Shown: in pieces, positions 26,187 to 35,508 of the stretch
How positions within the stretch are numbered: the stretch's first letter is position 1
Layout of the letters: the number at the start of each line of letters is the position of its first letter
NCBI GenBank assembly: GCA_014860445.1
Contig: JACZJT010000025.1
Span: 1 to 64,000, forward strand
DNA: 64,000 nucleotides
Direction: 5' to 3'
Origin: Burkholderiales bacterium
Lineage (GTDB): Bacteria > Pseudomonadota > Gammaproteobacteria > Burkholderiales > SG8-39
Notes under the pieces: model-generated
What the model was told of the DNA's origin: nothing
The model's database searches: none
What the model saw: only the letters and a program-made list of their open reading frames with translations
Position numbers and translations under genes: made by a program

Positions 26187-26312
26187 ATCTGTAAGTTCCC
26201 CATAAAAAGTCACCATAGCACTCACAGTCTTGTTGGTCACACGTTTCGTACCCAAGTCACCGATCTCGAATGCAGCATTGCTGCAAAATAGGCAGTTGCT
26301 CAGCTGGAAACG

Positions 26313-28109
26313 TTGAAATTGATCCCACCGCATAATACTTACCCCAGTATCACAGCCCTTCTGGTCCAGCTTTATCGACATACCAGTCGTCGCCGCCGCC
26401 GCCAATTTATGTTCTTGCTTTGCCTGACGGTGATCAGTTCCTTCGCCGAAGTCGTTAGTCTGAGTGCAGTCTTGCCATTCATTGGTATCCTCACGCAGCC
26501 GGAAAAAGTTTTCGATTCCCCCTTAATGGAGGAGGTAGTTCGAACACTGGGGATCACATCGGGTTCGGACTTGGTGGTACCACTGACCATCGCATTTGCC
26601 GTAGCCGCCTTGGTTGCGGGTGGGTTGCGTCTGCTTTTGCTTTGGGTCAGTATTCGGCTCGGCAATGCTACGGGTGCTGATCTTAGCATTGAGGTCTATC
26701 GTCGAACGCTCTATCAACCCTACAGTGTGCATGTAGCCCGCAGCAGCAGCGAGATCATCAGTGGGATTACGCAAAAGGTTGCAATTGCGACCGGTGTGCT
26801 GATATCAGGGGTGACCGTCATCACCTCAACGGCGCTCTTCGCAGCCATCATGATGACCCTAGTTGCTGTTGATCCAATCATAGCAATCCTAGCAGCAGCC
26901 AGTTTTGGATCTGCTTACGGAATTATTGCGTGGCAAACCCGCCAGCGCTTGGTGCGTAACAGCCAATGTATCGCGCAGGAGCAGACCCGCGTTATCAAAG
27001 TCCTGCAGGAAGGTCTTGGTGCCATTCGGGATGTGCTTTTGGATGGCACCCAGGCTGTCTATTGCGACGTTTACAGCACGGCGATCCTGCGACTTCGGCG
27101 AGCAGCAGGCGAGAACACGTTCATCAATGAAGCCCCTCGCTATGCTATGGAGGCATTGGGGATGGCGTTGATTGCTGTTTTCGTTTTAGCCATGAGTTAT
27201 CGCCCCGGCGGCGTGGGTACAGCGTTGCCAATATTGGGAATGCTGGCCCTTGGTGCACAAAGGCTGCTTCCTCTAATGCAGCAACTCTATGGTAATTGGT
27301 CGGTGGTGGCCGGAAGCAAGGCTGCCCTGATTGACGTGCTTCGCTTGCTTGATCAGCCTTTACCAGCAGACGCCGGTGATCCGGCGCCTGCGCCTCTCGC
27401 GCTCAGGGACGCGATCAAGTTCGATAATGTTCGTTTTCGTTACGATAATGCCGGTCCTTGGGTGCTCGATGGAATTGATCTGGCGATACCCAAAGGAGCA
27501 CGAGTTGGCTTTGTCGGCAGCACCGGAAGCGGCAAGAGCACGGCGCTTGACCTGTTGATGGGACTCCTCGAACCCGTGCACGGGAACATTCTTGTGGACG
27601 GGCAACCGCTCACCCGTGAGTGTCAGCGCGCATGGCAGCGAACAATCGCCCACGTCCCTCAAAGTATATTTCTGGCGGATGCCACCGTTGCCGAGAATAT
27701 CGCGTTTGGGATCCCACCAGAACACATTGACCTAGCACGAGTTCGTAAGGCGGCCGCAAAAGCTCAGATCGCCGATTTTATCGAAAGACGTCCTGAAGGG
27801 TACGGCGCCATTGTCGGGGAACGTGGTGTGCGGCTTAGTGGCGGCCAGCGCCAGCGCATCGGCATTGCCAGAGCGCTCTACAAGCAGGCGAGTGTCCTGA
27901 TCTTTGACGAAGCCACTAGTGCACTTGACAACGATACGGAGTTGGTGGTGATGGAAACCATTAAGAACCTCGATATTGGTCTAACCATCCTGATCATCGC
28001 CCACCGACTCACCACACTTAAGAATTGTGACACGGTCATTCGGATAGACCACGGGAAAATAGTAGCACAACATACCTATGAACAGCTTATGAACAGTAAT
28101 CTAAACTGA
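26313..28109 (+). CDS. ABC transporter, PglK/MsbA-like lipid-linked oligosaccharide flippase
   Basis: A 598-residue half-transporter with a six-helix domain (about 30-320) and a C-terminal ATPase: Walker A GSTGSGKST (near 400), signature LSGGQRQR (near 507), Walker B VLIFDEATSALD (near 528) and H-loop IAHRLTT. In glycan clusters such proteins flip undecaprenyl-linked oligosaccharides (as PglK does in protein glycosylation). As no Wzx or Wzm/Wzt is visible in the window, this is the best flippase candidate. The start appears to be a TTG at 26313; the first ATG in frame (26406) would remove part of the cytoplasmic N-terminus. It opens the large cluster. Confidence 0.85.
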   Translation: MKLIPPHNTYPSITALLVQLYRHTSRRRRRQFMFLLCLTVISSFAEVVSLSAVLPFIGILTQPEKVFDSPLMEEVVRTLGITSGSDLVVPLTIAFAVAALVAGGLRLLLLWVSIRLGNATGADLSIEVYRRTLYQPYSVHVARSSSEIISGITQKVAIATGVLISGVTVITSTALFAAIMMTLVAVDPIIAILAAASFGSAYGIIAWQTRQRLVRNSQCIAQEQTRVIKVLQEGLGAIRDVLLDGTQAVYCDVYSTAILRLRRAAGENTFINEAPRYAMEALGMALIAVFVLAMSYRPGGVGTALPILGMLALGAQRLLPLMQQLYGNWSVVAGSKAALIDVLRLLDQPLPADAGDPAPAPLALRDAIKFDNVRFRYDNAGPWVLDGIDLAIPKGARVGFVGSTGSGKSTALDLLMGLLEPVHGNILVDGQPLTRECQRAWQRTIAHVPQSIFLADATVAENIAFGIPPEHIDLARVRKAAAKAQIADFIERRPEGYGAIVGERGVRLSGGQRQRIGIARALYKQASVLIFDEATSALDNDTELVVMETIKNLDIGLTILIIAHRLTTLKNCDTVIRIDHGKIVAQHTYEQLMNSNLN

Positions 28110-28111
28110 GA

Positions 28112-28921
28112 ATGATTGACGAACTAAAAAATCTGCTATTGCCCTTTGCAAAACCAATCCTTTCAAAAATTCATCGATACAAGGATCTGCATCGTGGGGA
28201 AGATTGTTATCTCATCGGTGATGGTGTATCGATCAAATGGTTTGATCTGGCTAGCTTCAGCGACAAAACCGCCATTCCTTGCGGGTTAATACCGTTTCAC
28301 GATGACTTCGAAAAATTAGATGTAAAGTACTTAACTGTGGCAGAACCGTGGTGGTTTTATCCGACAAATTGGACAACCAGTCCGCCGAAGAAAATCATAA
28401 GAAACAGTATACAAAAAGCGTATAGAGAAACCATCAGCAAATACCCGGAAAAGGAATTCTTTCTTAACCTGAGCAATTATCCGGTCTTGCGACAAGAAAA
28501 TATCACCTATTTGTTCAGAGATATTTACGATGCTAGGCTACCTGCGGATTTCATTACGCATCGCATCAATGCATTTCATGGCTCATTGAGAACCTCTATC
28601 CTGTTGGCGATATATATGGGTTTTGACCGATGCTACCTCGTGGGCTACGACTATACGCATGTGCCGAGCAGAAGTCGTCACTGGTATGAAAAAGGGCAAG
28701 GGGTGTTTTATCCACTTGAGAACTTTAACAAGGATTTTTTTGAAATCGCGAAAGAGTTTATTGACATCACAACAATCACGCTCGATGGCACCAGCGATTT
28801 TATTGATGCGATGACTTACAAGGAACACACCGGCCGCGATCCTGTGTTTAGGGAAAACACAGAAATTGTTGATCAACGGTACTTGAAGGTGCTGGCCACT
28901 TGGCCTGGCTATTCAATATAG
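28112..28921 (+). CDS. Uncharacterised protein, possibly a DUF115/GT42-like transferase
   Basis: A 269-residue soluble-looking protein I cannot name firmly. Its middle contains DCYLIGDGVSIKWFDLASF near residues 31-50 and, around 155-180, SLRTSILLAIYMGFDRCYLVGYDYTH, an arrangement reminiscent of the DUF115/MptE-like and GT42 sialyltransferase families (a G-x-S/T-x-x-x-x-L-A-x-x-x-G-F-x-x-x-Y-L-x-G-x-D motif). It lies two bases after the flippase gene and just before nonulosonic-acid genes, so a role as a nonulosonate transferase is possible but unproven. It is markedly AT-rich relative to the rml genes. Confidence 0.6.
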   Translation: MIDELKNLLLPFAKPILSKIHRYKDLHRGEDCYLIGDGVSIKWFDLASFSDKTAIPCGLIPFHDDFEKLDVKYLTVAEPWWFYPTNWTTSPPKKIIRNSIQKAYRETISKYPEKEFFLNLSNYPVLRQENITYLFRDIYDARLPADFITHRINAFHGSLRTSILLAIYMGFDRCYLVGYDYTHVPSRSRHWYEKGQGVFYPLENFNKDFFEIAKEFIDITTITLDGTSDFIDAMTYKEHTGRDPVFRENTEIVDQRYLKVLATWPGYSI

Positions 28922-29033
28922 CATGCCCCAGAAGCAAAGCCGCGCTATCGGGCTTGCCATTACTTGCCAGCGGCACGTCTCCCTGTGCTTTAGACACCGT
29001 ATGAATAATCCGGGATAGCGTAAGAGTACCCTT

Positions 29034-30032
29034 ATGCTAAGCAATTCATCTATCCTCATTACCGGCGGAACAGGATCCTTCGGCCATACTTTTGTGCCTT
29101 TAACGCTGGCTAAATACAAGCCGCGTCGTTTGGTAATCTACTCGCGCGATGAGATGAAACAGTGGGAGATGGCCAAGGTCTATGGGAACGACGAGCGGGT
29201 GCGGTTTTTCATCGGAGATGTGCGCGACAAGGACCGCCTGTCGCGTGCGCTTAACGGCATCGATTTTGTTGTTCATGCGGCCGCCACCAAGATCGTACCG
29301 ACGGCGGAATATAACCCTTTCGAATGCGTGAAGACCAATGTGATCGGTGCTATGAATCTGATCGATGCCTGCATCGACCAAGGAGTAAAACGGGTAGTTG
29401 CGCTCTCGACCGACAAAGCCAGCAGCCCGGCGAACCTGTATGGCGCCACTAAACTGGCCTCGGATAAGCTGTTTATCGCCGGCAATTCATATGCGGGCGG
29501 CAACGACACTCGTTTTGCCGTAGTGCGCTATGGCAATGTCATGGGTTCGCGCGGCTCTGTGATCCCGTTCTTCCTGTCGCTTGCCAACAAGGGCTCGTTA
29601 CCGATTACCGATGATCGCATGACCCGCTTCATGATCACCCTGGAACAAGGAGTGGACCTCGTCTGGCATGCCTTCGAGGATATGGTCGGCGGCGAGATCT
29701 ATGTAAAAAAAATCCCCTCCATGAAAATGACCGATGTTGCGCGGGCTATTTCACCCGATGCGGTTCACGATATCGTCGGCATCCGCCCGGGGGAAAAGCT
29801 TCACGAGCAGATGATCGGGCCAGAGGATGCACCGCACACCTATGAATACGCGGAGCACTACAAAATCCTGCCGGCAATCCATCAGTGGAGTGATGATCCG
29901 TTGCGTATCAACCATGGCAAGAAAGTGTCGCCGGATTTCACCTACTGTTCGGACAACAACCCCGACTGGATGAGTATTGGTACATTGCGCGAATGGATCG
30001 ACCAAAATCGCGAGAGGATTGGCAAGATTTGA
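29034..30032 (+). CDS. UDP-N-acetylglucosamine 4,6-dehydratase, PseB-like
   Basis: Membership in the PseB branch is clear: GGTGSFG (11-17), SRDEMKQWEM, HAAATKIVPTAEYNPFECVKTNVIG, ALSTDKASSPANLYGATK and RYGNVMGSRGSVIPFF are all standard. PseB removes water and inverts C5 of UDP-GlcNAc to start pseudaminic acid synthesis; the related legionaminic enzymes retain it. The 332-residue length is usual. The following genes (aldo/keto reductase, SpsF, aminotransferase, NeuB) support a nonulosonic acid product, but PseC and PseH are not recognisable, so the end product is uncertain. A 112-base gap separates it from the previous gene. Confidence 0.88.
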   Translation: MLSNSSILITGGTGSFGHTFVPLTLAKYKPRRLVIYSRDEMKQWEMAKVYGNDERVRFFIGDVRDKDRLSRALNGIDFVVHAAATKIVPTAEYNPFECVKTNVIGAMNLIDACIDQGVKRVVALSTDKASSPANLYGATKLASDKLFIAGNSYAGGNDTRFAVVRYGNVMGSRGSVIPFFLSLANKGSLPITDDRMTRFMITLEQGVDLVWHAFEDMVGGEIYVKKIPSMKMTDVARAISPDAVHDIVGIRPGEKLHEQMIGPEDAPHTYEYAEHYKILPAIHQWSDDPLRINHGKKVSPDFTYCSDNNPDWMSIGTLREWIDQNRERIGKI

Positions 30033-30919
30033 CCCGGGATGGTACTAGATCGGCGAAGCTCGCTCTCGGCACGGTGCAATTTGGGCTGTCCTACGGCATT
30101 GCCAATCGGGCCGGCCAAGTCTCTAGGTCTGAAGCAAAGAGGATGTTGCAACTGGCGGCAACTAATGGCATTGACACGCTCGATACCGCGATCCCCTATG
30201 GTGAAAGCGAGGCCTGTTTGGGTGAGCTTGGGGTCCAAAGCTTCAAGTTGGTGACTAAACTGCCCGCGGTGCCGGATGGTTGTACTGCCGTGAGCAATTG
30301 GGTTCAAGATCAGATAGCCGCATCTATGGCCCGGTTAGGGGTAAGCCAGCTATACGGCCTGTTATTGCATCGCCCGGAACAATTGCTTGGCCCAACGGGA
30401 AGGGAGCTCTATCAAGCATTGCAAGGTTTGAAAGACAGCGGACGGGTGCAAAAGATTGGAGTATCCATCTATGCTCCAAGCGAATTGGACAAAATAACCA
30501 AACTAGTTTGCCTTGACCTTGTTCAGGCCCCCTTCAACCTTGTCGATCGTCGCCTCCACACCACCGGCTGGTTGCAACGGTTGAAAGATAACGGCATTGA
30601 AATCCATACTCGTTCTGTGTTTTTGCAGGGCTTGCTGCTAATGCCGCGCGAAGCTATCCCGACAAAATTTGCAGCATGGAGTTCTCTGTGGGAAAAATGG
30701 CACAGATGGCTCTCCGAACATGACGCATCCGCTGTCCGGGCCTGCCTAGCGTTTCCGCTCGGCTTCGATGAGATTGATCGTGTGGTGGTAGGCGCTGACA
30801 GCGCGATTCAGTTGGCGAAAATTATAGAAGAAGTTAGCGCGACCTTATCGGTGGACGTGCCTGAACTTCAGTGTGATGCAGAGTCTCTAATCAATCCGTC
30901 CCGTTGGGCGGCTCTATGA
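30029..30919 (+). CDS. Aldo/keto reductase
   Basis: An NAD(P)H-dependent TIM-barrel reductase of about 296 residues. It shows LALGTVQFGLSYGIANRAGQVS at the N-terminus, the DTAIPYGESE segment (normally D-T-A-x-x-Y-G with catalytic Asp and Tyr) and GLLLHRPEQLL, in which the His is conserved. Such reductases recur next to PseB-like and SpsF genes in nonulosonic acid clusters and may reduce a keto sugar. A TTG at 30029 overlapping the previous stop (TTGA) is a likely start; an ATG at 29993 would overlap by 40 bases. Confidence 0.82.
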   Translation: MTRDGTRSAKLALGTVQFGLSYGIANRAGQVSRSEAKRMLQLAATNGIDTLDTAIPYGESEACLGELGVQSFKLVTKLPAVPDGCTAVSNWVQDQIAASMARLGVSQLYGLLLHRPEQLLGPTGRELYQALQGLKDSGRVQKIGVSIYAPSELDKITKLVCLDLVQAPFNLVDRRLHTTGWLQRLKDNGIEIHTRSVFLQGLLLMPREAIPTKFAAWSSLWEKWHRWLSEHDASAVRACLAFPLGFDEIDRVVVGADSAIQLAKIIEEVSATLSVDVPELQCDAESLINPSRWAAL

Positions 30920-31674
30920 AAGCAATTGCAATCGTTCAAGCCCGAATGGCGTCAACTCGCTTGCCCGGCAAAGTACTCGCAGATATTGCTGGAAAACCAA
31001 TGCTGGCGTGGCTAATTCAGCGAGTCTCTGCAACGCCAGGAATTGAGAAGATCATCGTGGCGACAACAGATAATGCCGATGACGATGTGTTGGCAGATTG
31101 GGTCACTAATGTTGCTGGATTGGCGTGTTACCGCGGTAGCGAACAGGATGTGTTAGATCGCTATTATCGATGCGCAAGACTGTATCGGAGCGATTTGATC
31201 GTAAGAGTTACTGCCGATGACCCATTAAAAGACCCAACGATCATCCAGAAAGCGATCGATTCCTTTGATGCCACGCCAACTTTGGATTATTGCTCCAACA
31301 CAATCAAGCCTACATATCCAGAAGGATTAGACATTGAGGTGTTTCGCCATGCTTCACTTGAGCGAGCATGGCGTGAATCGACATTACCCTCAGAGCGAGA
31401 GCATGTAACACCATATATCTGGAAAAATGCAAGCCTATTTAGTGTCGAGAATTTTGAATATGGCAGAGATTTGAGTAGCTGGCGTTGGACCGTCGATAAA
31501 CCGAATGATATCGAATTCATGAATAAAGTACTTGGGCATTTTAAGAATGATCCATTGGTCAATTTTGAGGCTGTAATTCGCTATTTAGAGCTTGACCCGG
31601 CGTTAGCAAGAATTAATGCGGGAACGATCAGGAATGAAGGATATTTGAAGTCAATGAATGAGGAAATGCGATGA
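30916..31674 (+). CDS. SpsF-like cytidylyltransferase, first copy
   Basis: A 252-residue nucleotidyltransferase-fold protein beginning AIAIVQARMASTRLPGKVLADIAGKPML, the NTP-binding signature of the SpsF/KdsB/NeuA superfamily, and with RVTADDPLKDPTII in place of the LQPTSP-type motif. SpsF proteins are frequent in spore-coat and nonulosonic acid clusters; they are thought to activate the sugar with CMP. The start is the ATG at 30916, four bases inside the end of the reductase gene; its stop overlaps the next gene (ATGA). Confidence 0.85.
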   Translation: MKAIAIVQARMASTRLPGKVLADIAGKPMLAWLIQRVSATPGIEKIIVATTDNADDDVLADWVTNVAGLACYRGSEQDVLDRYYRCARLYRSDLIVRVTADDPLKDPTIIQKAIDSFDATPTLDYCSNTIKPTYPEGLDIEVFRHASLERAWRESTLPSEREHVTPYIWKNASLFSVENFEYGRDLSSWRWTVDKPNDIEFMNKVLGHFKNDPLVNFEAVIRYLELDPALARINAGTIRNEGYLKSMNEEMR

Positions 31675-32876
31675 GCGACAATGCAGGTACCCGAATATAC
31701 GGCAATGAACTGAAATATCTAAAAGAGGTACTTGACTCAGAGTTTCGCAGTTCAAGGGGATCCACGATGATGCGGCGCTTCGAGGAGGCGTTTTCGGAGC
31801 GTTTCGGTACGAAATACGCGATATCGTTTGTCAATGGGACCACAACCTTGCATGCGGCGCTGGAGGCGTGGGGCATTGGCCCGGGGGACGAGGTGATAGT
31901 GCCGCCGTTGACTATGTCGGCGACGACCTTTGCAGTGCTGCAGGCTAATGCAACCCCAGTATTTGCCGATGTTGATCCGGAAACGTTTCAGATAGCCCCG
32001 GATTCGATTGAGGCGAAAATAACGTCGAAAACACGGGCAATAATTACAGTTGCGCTCTATGGCCTAAGTCCTGATATGGATCCGATAATGGATCTGGCGC
32101 GGAAGCATGACTTATTGGTGATAGAAGACAATGCACAGTGTTTTCTGGGGACTTACAAAGGGCGTATCGCAGGCACTCTAGGCCACTGTGCCAGCTTTAG
32201 CTTGCAAAGCTCCAAGCACCTCACCAGTGGGGAAGGCGGAATCGTGATAACTAATGACCTCGAGCTAGCCGAGCAAATGCGGAGGGTTCAGTCGCTCGGT
32301 TATGCTGGGGTAAGTGCTACTAAAGGCAAGATTACCAAACGCGATATTCAAGATCCAGATTATTCTAGACATGTAACATTGGGATGGAATTATCGTATGG
32401 GGGAGCTTTGCTGCGCCGTCGCCCTTGCACAAGTTGAAAACATAGATAGCTTAGTCGGAAAGCGGATCGAGGTTGCGCGTCTTTTCAATCAGGCGATTGA
32501 AGGGTACGAGGATTGGTTTATTCCCCAAAAAGTCGGAAATGATTATGCACATTCTTATTACACGTGGGTCGCCAGGCTTGAAAAACCAGACATTGCGTGG
32601 CATCAGTTTCGTGACCGATTCGTGGAATTGGGGGGCGACGGGATTTACGCAGCCTGGCAGTTAACCTATCTAGAACCTATGTTTAAAGAGATGAGACTCT
32701 TGGGTAGAGAAAACTTCATTTCCATAGAAAATAAATCTAACTACCGCGAGGGCATCTGCCCAGTTGCGGAGAGATTGCAGCCGCGGCTCGCACAGTTTAA
32801 GACGAATTATTGGAATATTGATGATGCGAAGCGGCAGGCAGAGGTTCTCTCGAAAACGCTCGCGAGCTTTGCATGA
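31671..32876 (+). CDS. DegT/DnrJ/EryC1/StrS sugar aminotransferase, first copy
   Basis: A PLP-dependent aminotransferase of 401 residues that places an amino group on a keto sugar. The family motifs are intact: FVNGTTTLHAALEAWGIGPGDEVIVPPLT, the VIEDNAQC motif with the PLP-ring Asp, and SSKHLTSGEGG with the Schiff-base Lys. In a pathway with the PseB-like enzyme it would act at C4. It does not look like a typical PseC; it is nearer general StrS-type proteins. It overlaps the preceding gene (ATGA). Confidence 0.88.
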   Translation: MSDNAGTRIYGNELKYLKEVLDSEFRSSRGSTMMRRFEEAFSERFGTKYAISFVNGTTTLHAALEAWGIGPGDEVIVPPLTMSATTFAVLQANATPVFADVDPETFQIAPDSIEAKITSKTRAIITVALYGLSPDMDPIMDLARKHDLLVIEDNAQCFLGTYKGRIAGTLGHCASFSLQSSKHLTSGEGGIVITNDLELAEQMRRVQSLGYAGVSATKGKITKRDIQDPDYSRHVTLGWNYRMGELCCAVALAQVENIDSLVGKRIEVARLFNQAIEGYEDWFIPQKVGNDYAHSYYTWVARLEKPDIAWHQFRDRFVELGGDGIYAAWQLTYLEPMFKEMRLLGRENFISIENKSNYREGICPVAERLQPRLAQFKTNYWNIDDAKRQAEVLSKTLASFA

Positions 32877-32883
32877 CGTCCTG

Positions 32884-33759
32884 ATGGACAAGGTGCTAAT
32901 CACAGGCGCTACAGGGCTGCTTGGCACGACTTTGGTTCCATATCTAAAGAAGTGTGAGAACTGCGTTGTTACGCATGCCAGGCGAGCGGGGGCGGATTTC
33001 TTGGTCGATCTCGACAATCGCGACCGATCGTTTGAATTTTTGACCCAGGTTCAACCAAGCGTAATAGTCAATCTTGCGGGTTTGACGAGCGTAGAACTCT
33101 GCCAGGAGGAGCCGAATTCAGCATACCTGGCCAATACACGAACTGTCGAGAATCTTGCCGAGTGGCTTTTGCAGAGCGGAGCAGCGTGCCATCTAATTCA
33201 AATTTCTACGGACCAGGTGTATGACGGGGTGGGACCACATGCGGAAGACCAGGTCACATTGACCAATTATTATGCGTTCTCAAAGTATGCGGGCGAGTTG
33301 GCCGCAGACCGAGTGCCCAGCACGATTCTTCGGACTAATTTTATCGGGCGTAGCAAGTTAAGTAATAGAGAGAGCCTTACGGACTGGGTCTACGCTTCGC
33401 TTACTAGCAGAAAAAGTGTTCAAGTGTTGAGAGATGTATTGTTTAGTCCGCTTTCTATGAATACGTTGGGTGAGATGATTCAACTGGTTATTGCGAAAAG
33501 GCCTACCGGCGTTTTCAATCTTGGATCGCAAGATGGAATGAGTAAAGCCGATTTCGACTTTGCTTTTGCGGAGCGTTTAGGGTTAGCAACAAGTACCATG
33601 TCTCGTATCGATTCCGGACAAGCGACATTCCTGAAAGCTTATCGGCCAAAAGACATGCGGATGGACTGTTCCAAGTTTGAAAATGTTCTCGGTGTCAAAC
33701 TACCACTTTTAAGCGATGAACTTAACAGAGTAGCGAAGGAATATCATGAATTCACCTAG
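32884..33759 (+). CDS. RmlD-like NAD(P)-dependent sugar reductase
   Basis: A short-chain dehydrogenase of 291 residues with GATGLLG near the N-terminus, VNLAGLTSVELCQEEP, STDQVYDG and YAFSKYAGE, matching the RmlD/StrL branch of extended SDRs. It is not needed for rhamnose, since a complete rml operon lies at 3.4-7.0 kb; here it probably reduces an intermediate of the amino or ulosonic sugar. The ATG at 32884 follows the aminotransferase by eight bases; the end overlaps the next gene by 14 bases. Confidence 0.82.
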   Translation: MDKVLITGATGLLGTTLVPYLKKCENCVVTHARRAGADFLVDLDNRDRSFEFLTQVQPSVIVNLAGLTSVELCQEEPNSAYLANTRTVENLAEWLLQSGAACHLIQISTDQVYDGVGPHAEDQVTLTNYYAFSKYAGELAADRVPSTILRTNFIGRSKLSNRESLTDWVYASLTSRKSVQVLRDVLFSPLSMNTLGEMIQLVIAKRPTGVFNLGSQDGMSKADFDFAFAERLGLATSTMSRIDSGQATFLKAYRPKDMRMDCSKFENVLGVKLPLLSDELNRVAKEYHEFT

Positions 33760-34825
33760 TTCTATATTGGAAATTCAGGGAAAAACAATAGGGCGCGACT
33801 ACCCGGTCTATTTTATTGCGGACATCGCAGCCAATCACGATGGCGATCTTGGGCGCGCCAAAGATCTCATCTATCTGGCAGCGGAGGCGGGTGCGGACGC
33901 TGCAAAATTCCAGCACTTTAGAGCAGAGACAATTGTAAGTGATCAAGGTTTCAGGACTTTGGGCGGTCAGCAGTCGCATCAGGCAAATTGGAAGAAATCT
34001 GTATTTGAGGTCTACAAGGATGCAAGTGTCAGCTTAGATTGGACTGAGAGCCTGCAGCAGACCTGCGACAAAGCCGGTATCGTTTTCTTTACGAGTCCTT
34101 ATGCCATAGATCTCGTTGACCATATTGATCCGTTTGTGCCTGCCTACAAGATTGGTTCTGGCGATATCACTTGGATTGATCTGGTGAAATACATCGCTAC
34201 AAAGGGGAAGCCCGTCATCATGGCGACCGGAGCGTCCGCAATGGACGATGTTCATCGTGCAGTATGTGCCGCACTGGAAATCAATCCGATGCTTTGTTTG
34301 ATGCAATGCAATACAAACTATACCGCCAGTCTGGAGAATTTCAAATACATTCACCTTAACGTGATAAGAGCTTATCGCGAGATGTATCCCGATATGGTGC
34401 TGGGCTTGAGTGACCACACGCCTGGACATGCAACCGTGCTTGGCGCGGTAGCGCTAGGTGCTCGGATGATTGAAAAGCACTTTACGGATGACACAAAGCG
34501 GGTCGGTCCGGATCATGCATTCGCAATGGACCCAAAATCTTGGCGTGATATGGTCGATCGTACACGCGAACTGGAAAACGCACTCGGCGTCGGTATTAAA
34601 CGTGTCGAGGACAATGAAAGAGAGACGGTGGTCTTGCAGCGGCGCGCCATTTATATGGGCGTCGATCTTGCTGCGGGGAAAACTTTAACGCGGGAGCATC
34701 TGACTGTGTTGCGACCTTGTCCTTCGGATGGGCTGCCTCCCTATCGAATCGAGGAGCTAATTGGAATGCGCGTTAGGCGAAATATCAGCGCAGGGGAGCG
34801 ACTACGATGGATCGATCTCGAGTAG
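33746..34825 (+). CDS. NeuB-family nonulosonic acid synthase, first copy
   Basis: Condenses phosphoenolpyruvate with an N-acetylated hexose to give a nine-carbon sialic-acid-like sugar. The 359-residue protein has the NeuB TIM barrel: FIADIAANHDGDLGRAKDLI, AGADAAKFQHF, FFTSPYAIDLVD, KIGSGDITWIDLV, MATGAS, LGLSDHTPGHATVLGAVALGA and MIEKHFT, plus a C-terminal SAF/antifreeze-like domain (about 300-355). The IAANHDGD segment is slightly unlike the usual EIGxNHNGD. It overlaps the next gene by 19 bases. Confidence 0.9.
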   Translation: MNSPSSILEIQGKTIGRDYPVYFIADIAANHDGDLGRAKDLIYLAAEAGADAAKFQHFRAETIVSDQGFRTLGGQQSHQANWKKSVFEVYKDASVSLDWTESLQQTCDKAGIVFFTSPYAIDLVDHIDPFVPAYKIGSGDITWIDLVKYIATKGKPVIMATGASAMDDVHRAVCAALEINPMLCLMQCNTNYTASLENFKYIHLNVIRAYREMYPDMVLGLSDHTPGHATVLGAVALGARMIEKHFTDDTKRVGPDHAFAMDPKSWRDMVDRTRELENALGVGIKRVEDNERETVVLQRRAIYMGVDLAAGKTLTREHLTVLRPCPSDGLPPYRIEELIGMRVRRNISAGERLRWIDLE

Positions 34826-35451
34826 GAATTGTCATCCCAGCTCTCAACGAATCAGCAACCATATTAAGTATCGTTAAGGCCGTTGGAATCTACGGCGTGC
34901 CGATCGTTGTCGACGACGGGTCGACAGATACTACGGCGGAACTTGCTTTTCGCGGGGGCGCGGTCGTCGTGTCTCACGAAAACAATCGCGGTTATGATGT
35001 GGCGCTAGATTCAGGCTTCAAAAAAGCGGCCGAGTTGGGAAGTGAAATCATTATTACGGTGGATGCAGATGGTCAGCATGATCCGGCGCTTATCCAGAAA
35101 TTCATGGATGCTATTGATGCCGGCGCCGATGTCGTAGTGGGTATTCGCAGTCGGCGACAGCGGTTTGCTGAGCATTGCTTTGCGTGGTATGCAAATCATC
35201 GTTTTGGGATAAAAGACCCATTGTGCGGAATGAAATCGTATCGCACCGCGGTCTATAGGGAGCTGGGGCACTTCGATTCCTATGGGTCCATTGGCACCGA
35301 ATTGATGACTTTTGCGGCCAAGAAAGGTTACCGGCTTAGTCAGATATCGTTTGATGTACGAGAGAGAAACGGACGGCCTCGATTTGGTAAAGTGCTTGCC
35401 GGGAATTATAAAATTATCCGCGCAATGATGCTCTCAATGTGGCGGCAGTGA
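34807..35451 (+). CDS. Family 2 glycosyltransferase
   Basis: A 214-residue GT-A fold enzyme resembling dolichol-phosphate mannosyltransferase-type proteins: GIVIPALNESATI, VVDDGSTDTTAELA and TVDADGQHDPALI (the D-x-D motif). There are no transmembrane helices at the C-terminus, so it is the soluble form that uses a lipid or nucleotide-sugar acceptor. It begins inside the end of the NeuB gene and is followed by a 57-base gap. Confidence 0.86.
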   Translation: MDRSRVGIVIPALNESATILSIVKAVGIYGVPIVVDDGSTDTTAELAFRGGAVVVSHENNRGYDVALDSGFKKAAELGSEIIITVDADGQHDPALIQKFMDAIDAGADVVVGIRSRRQRFAEHCFAWYANHRFGIKDPLCGMKSYRTAVYRELGHFDSYGSIGTELMTFAAKKGYRLSQISFDVRERNGRPRFGKVLAGNYKIIRAMMLSMWRQ

Positions 35452-35508
35452 CGCAGCAAATGCACAGCCCGAATTCTTCATCAAGAATACTTTTCAAGTG
35501 AGATCGCT

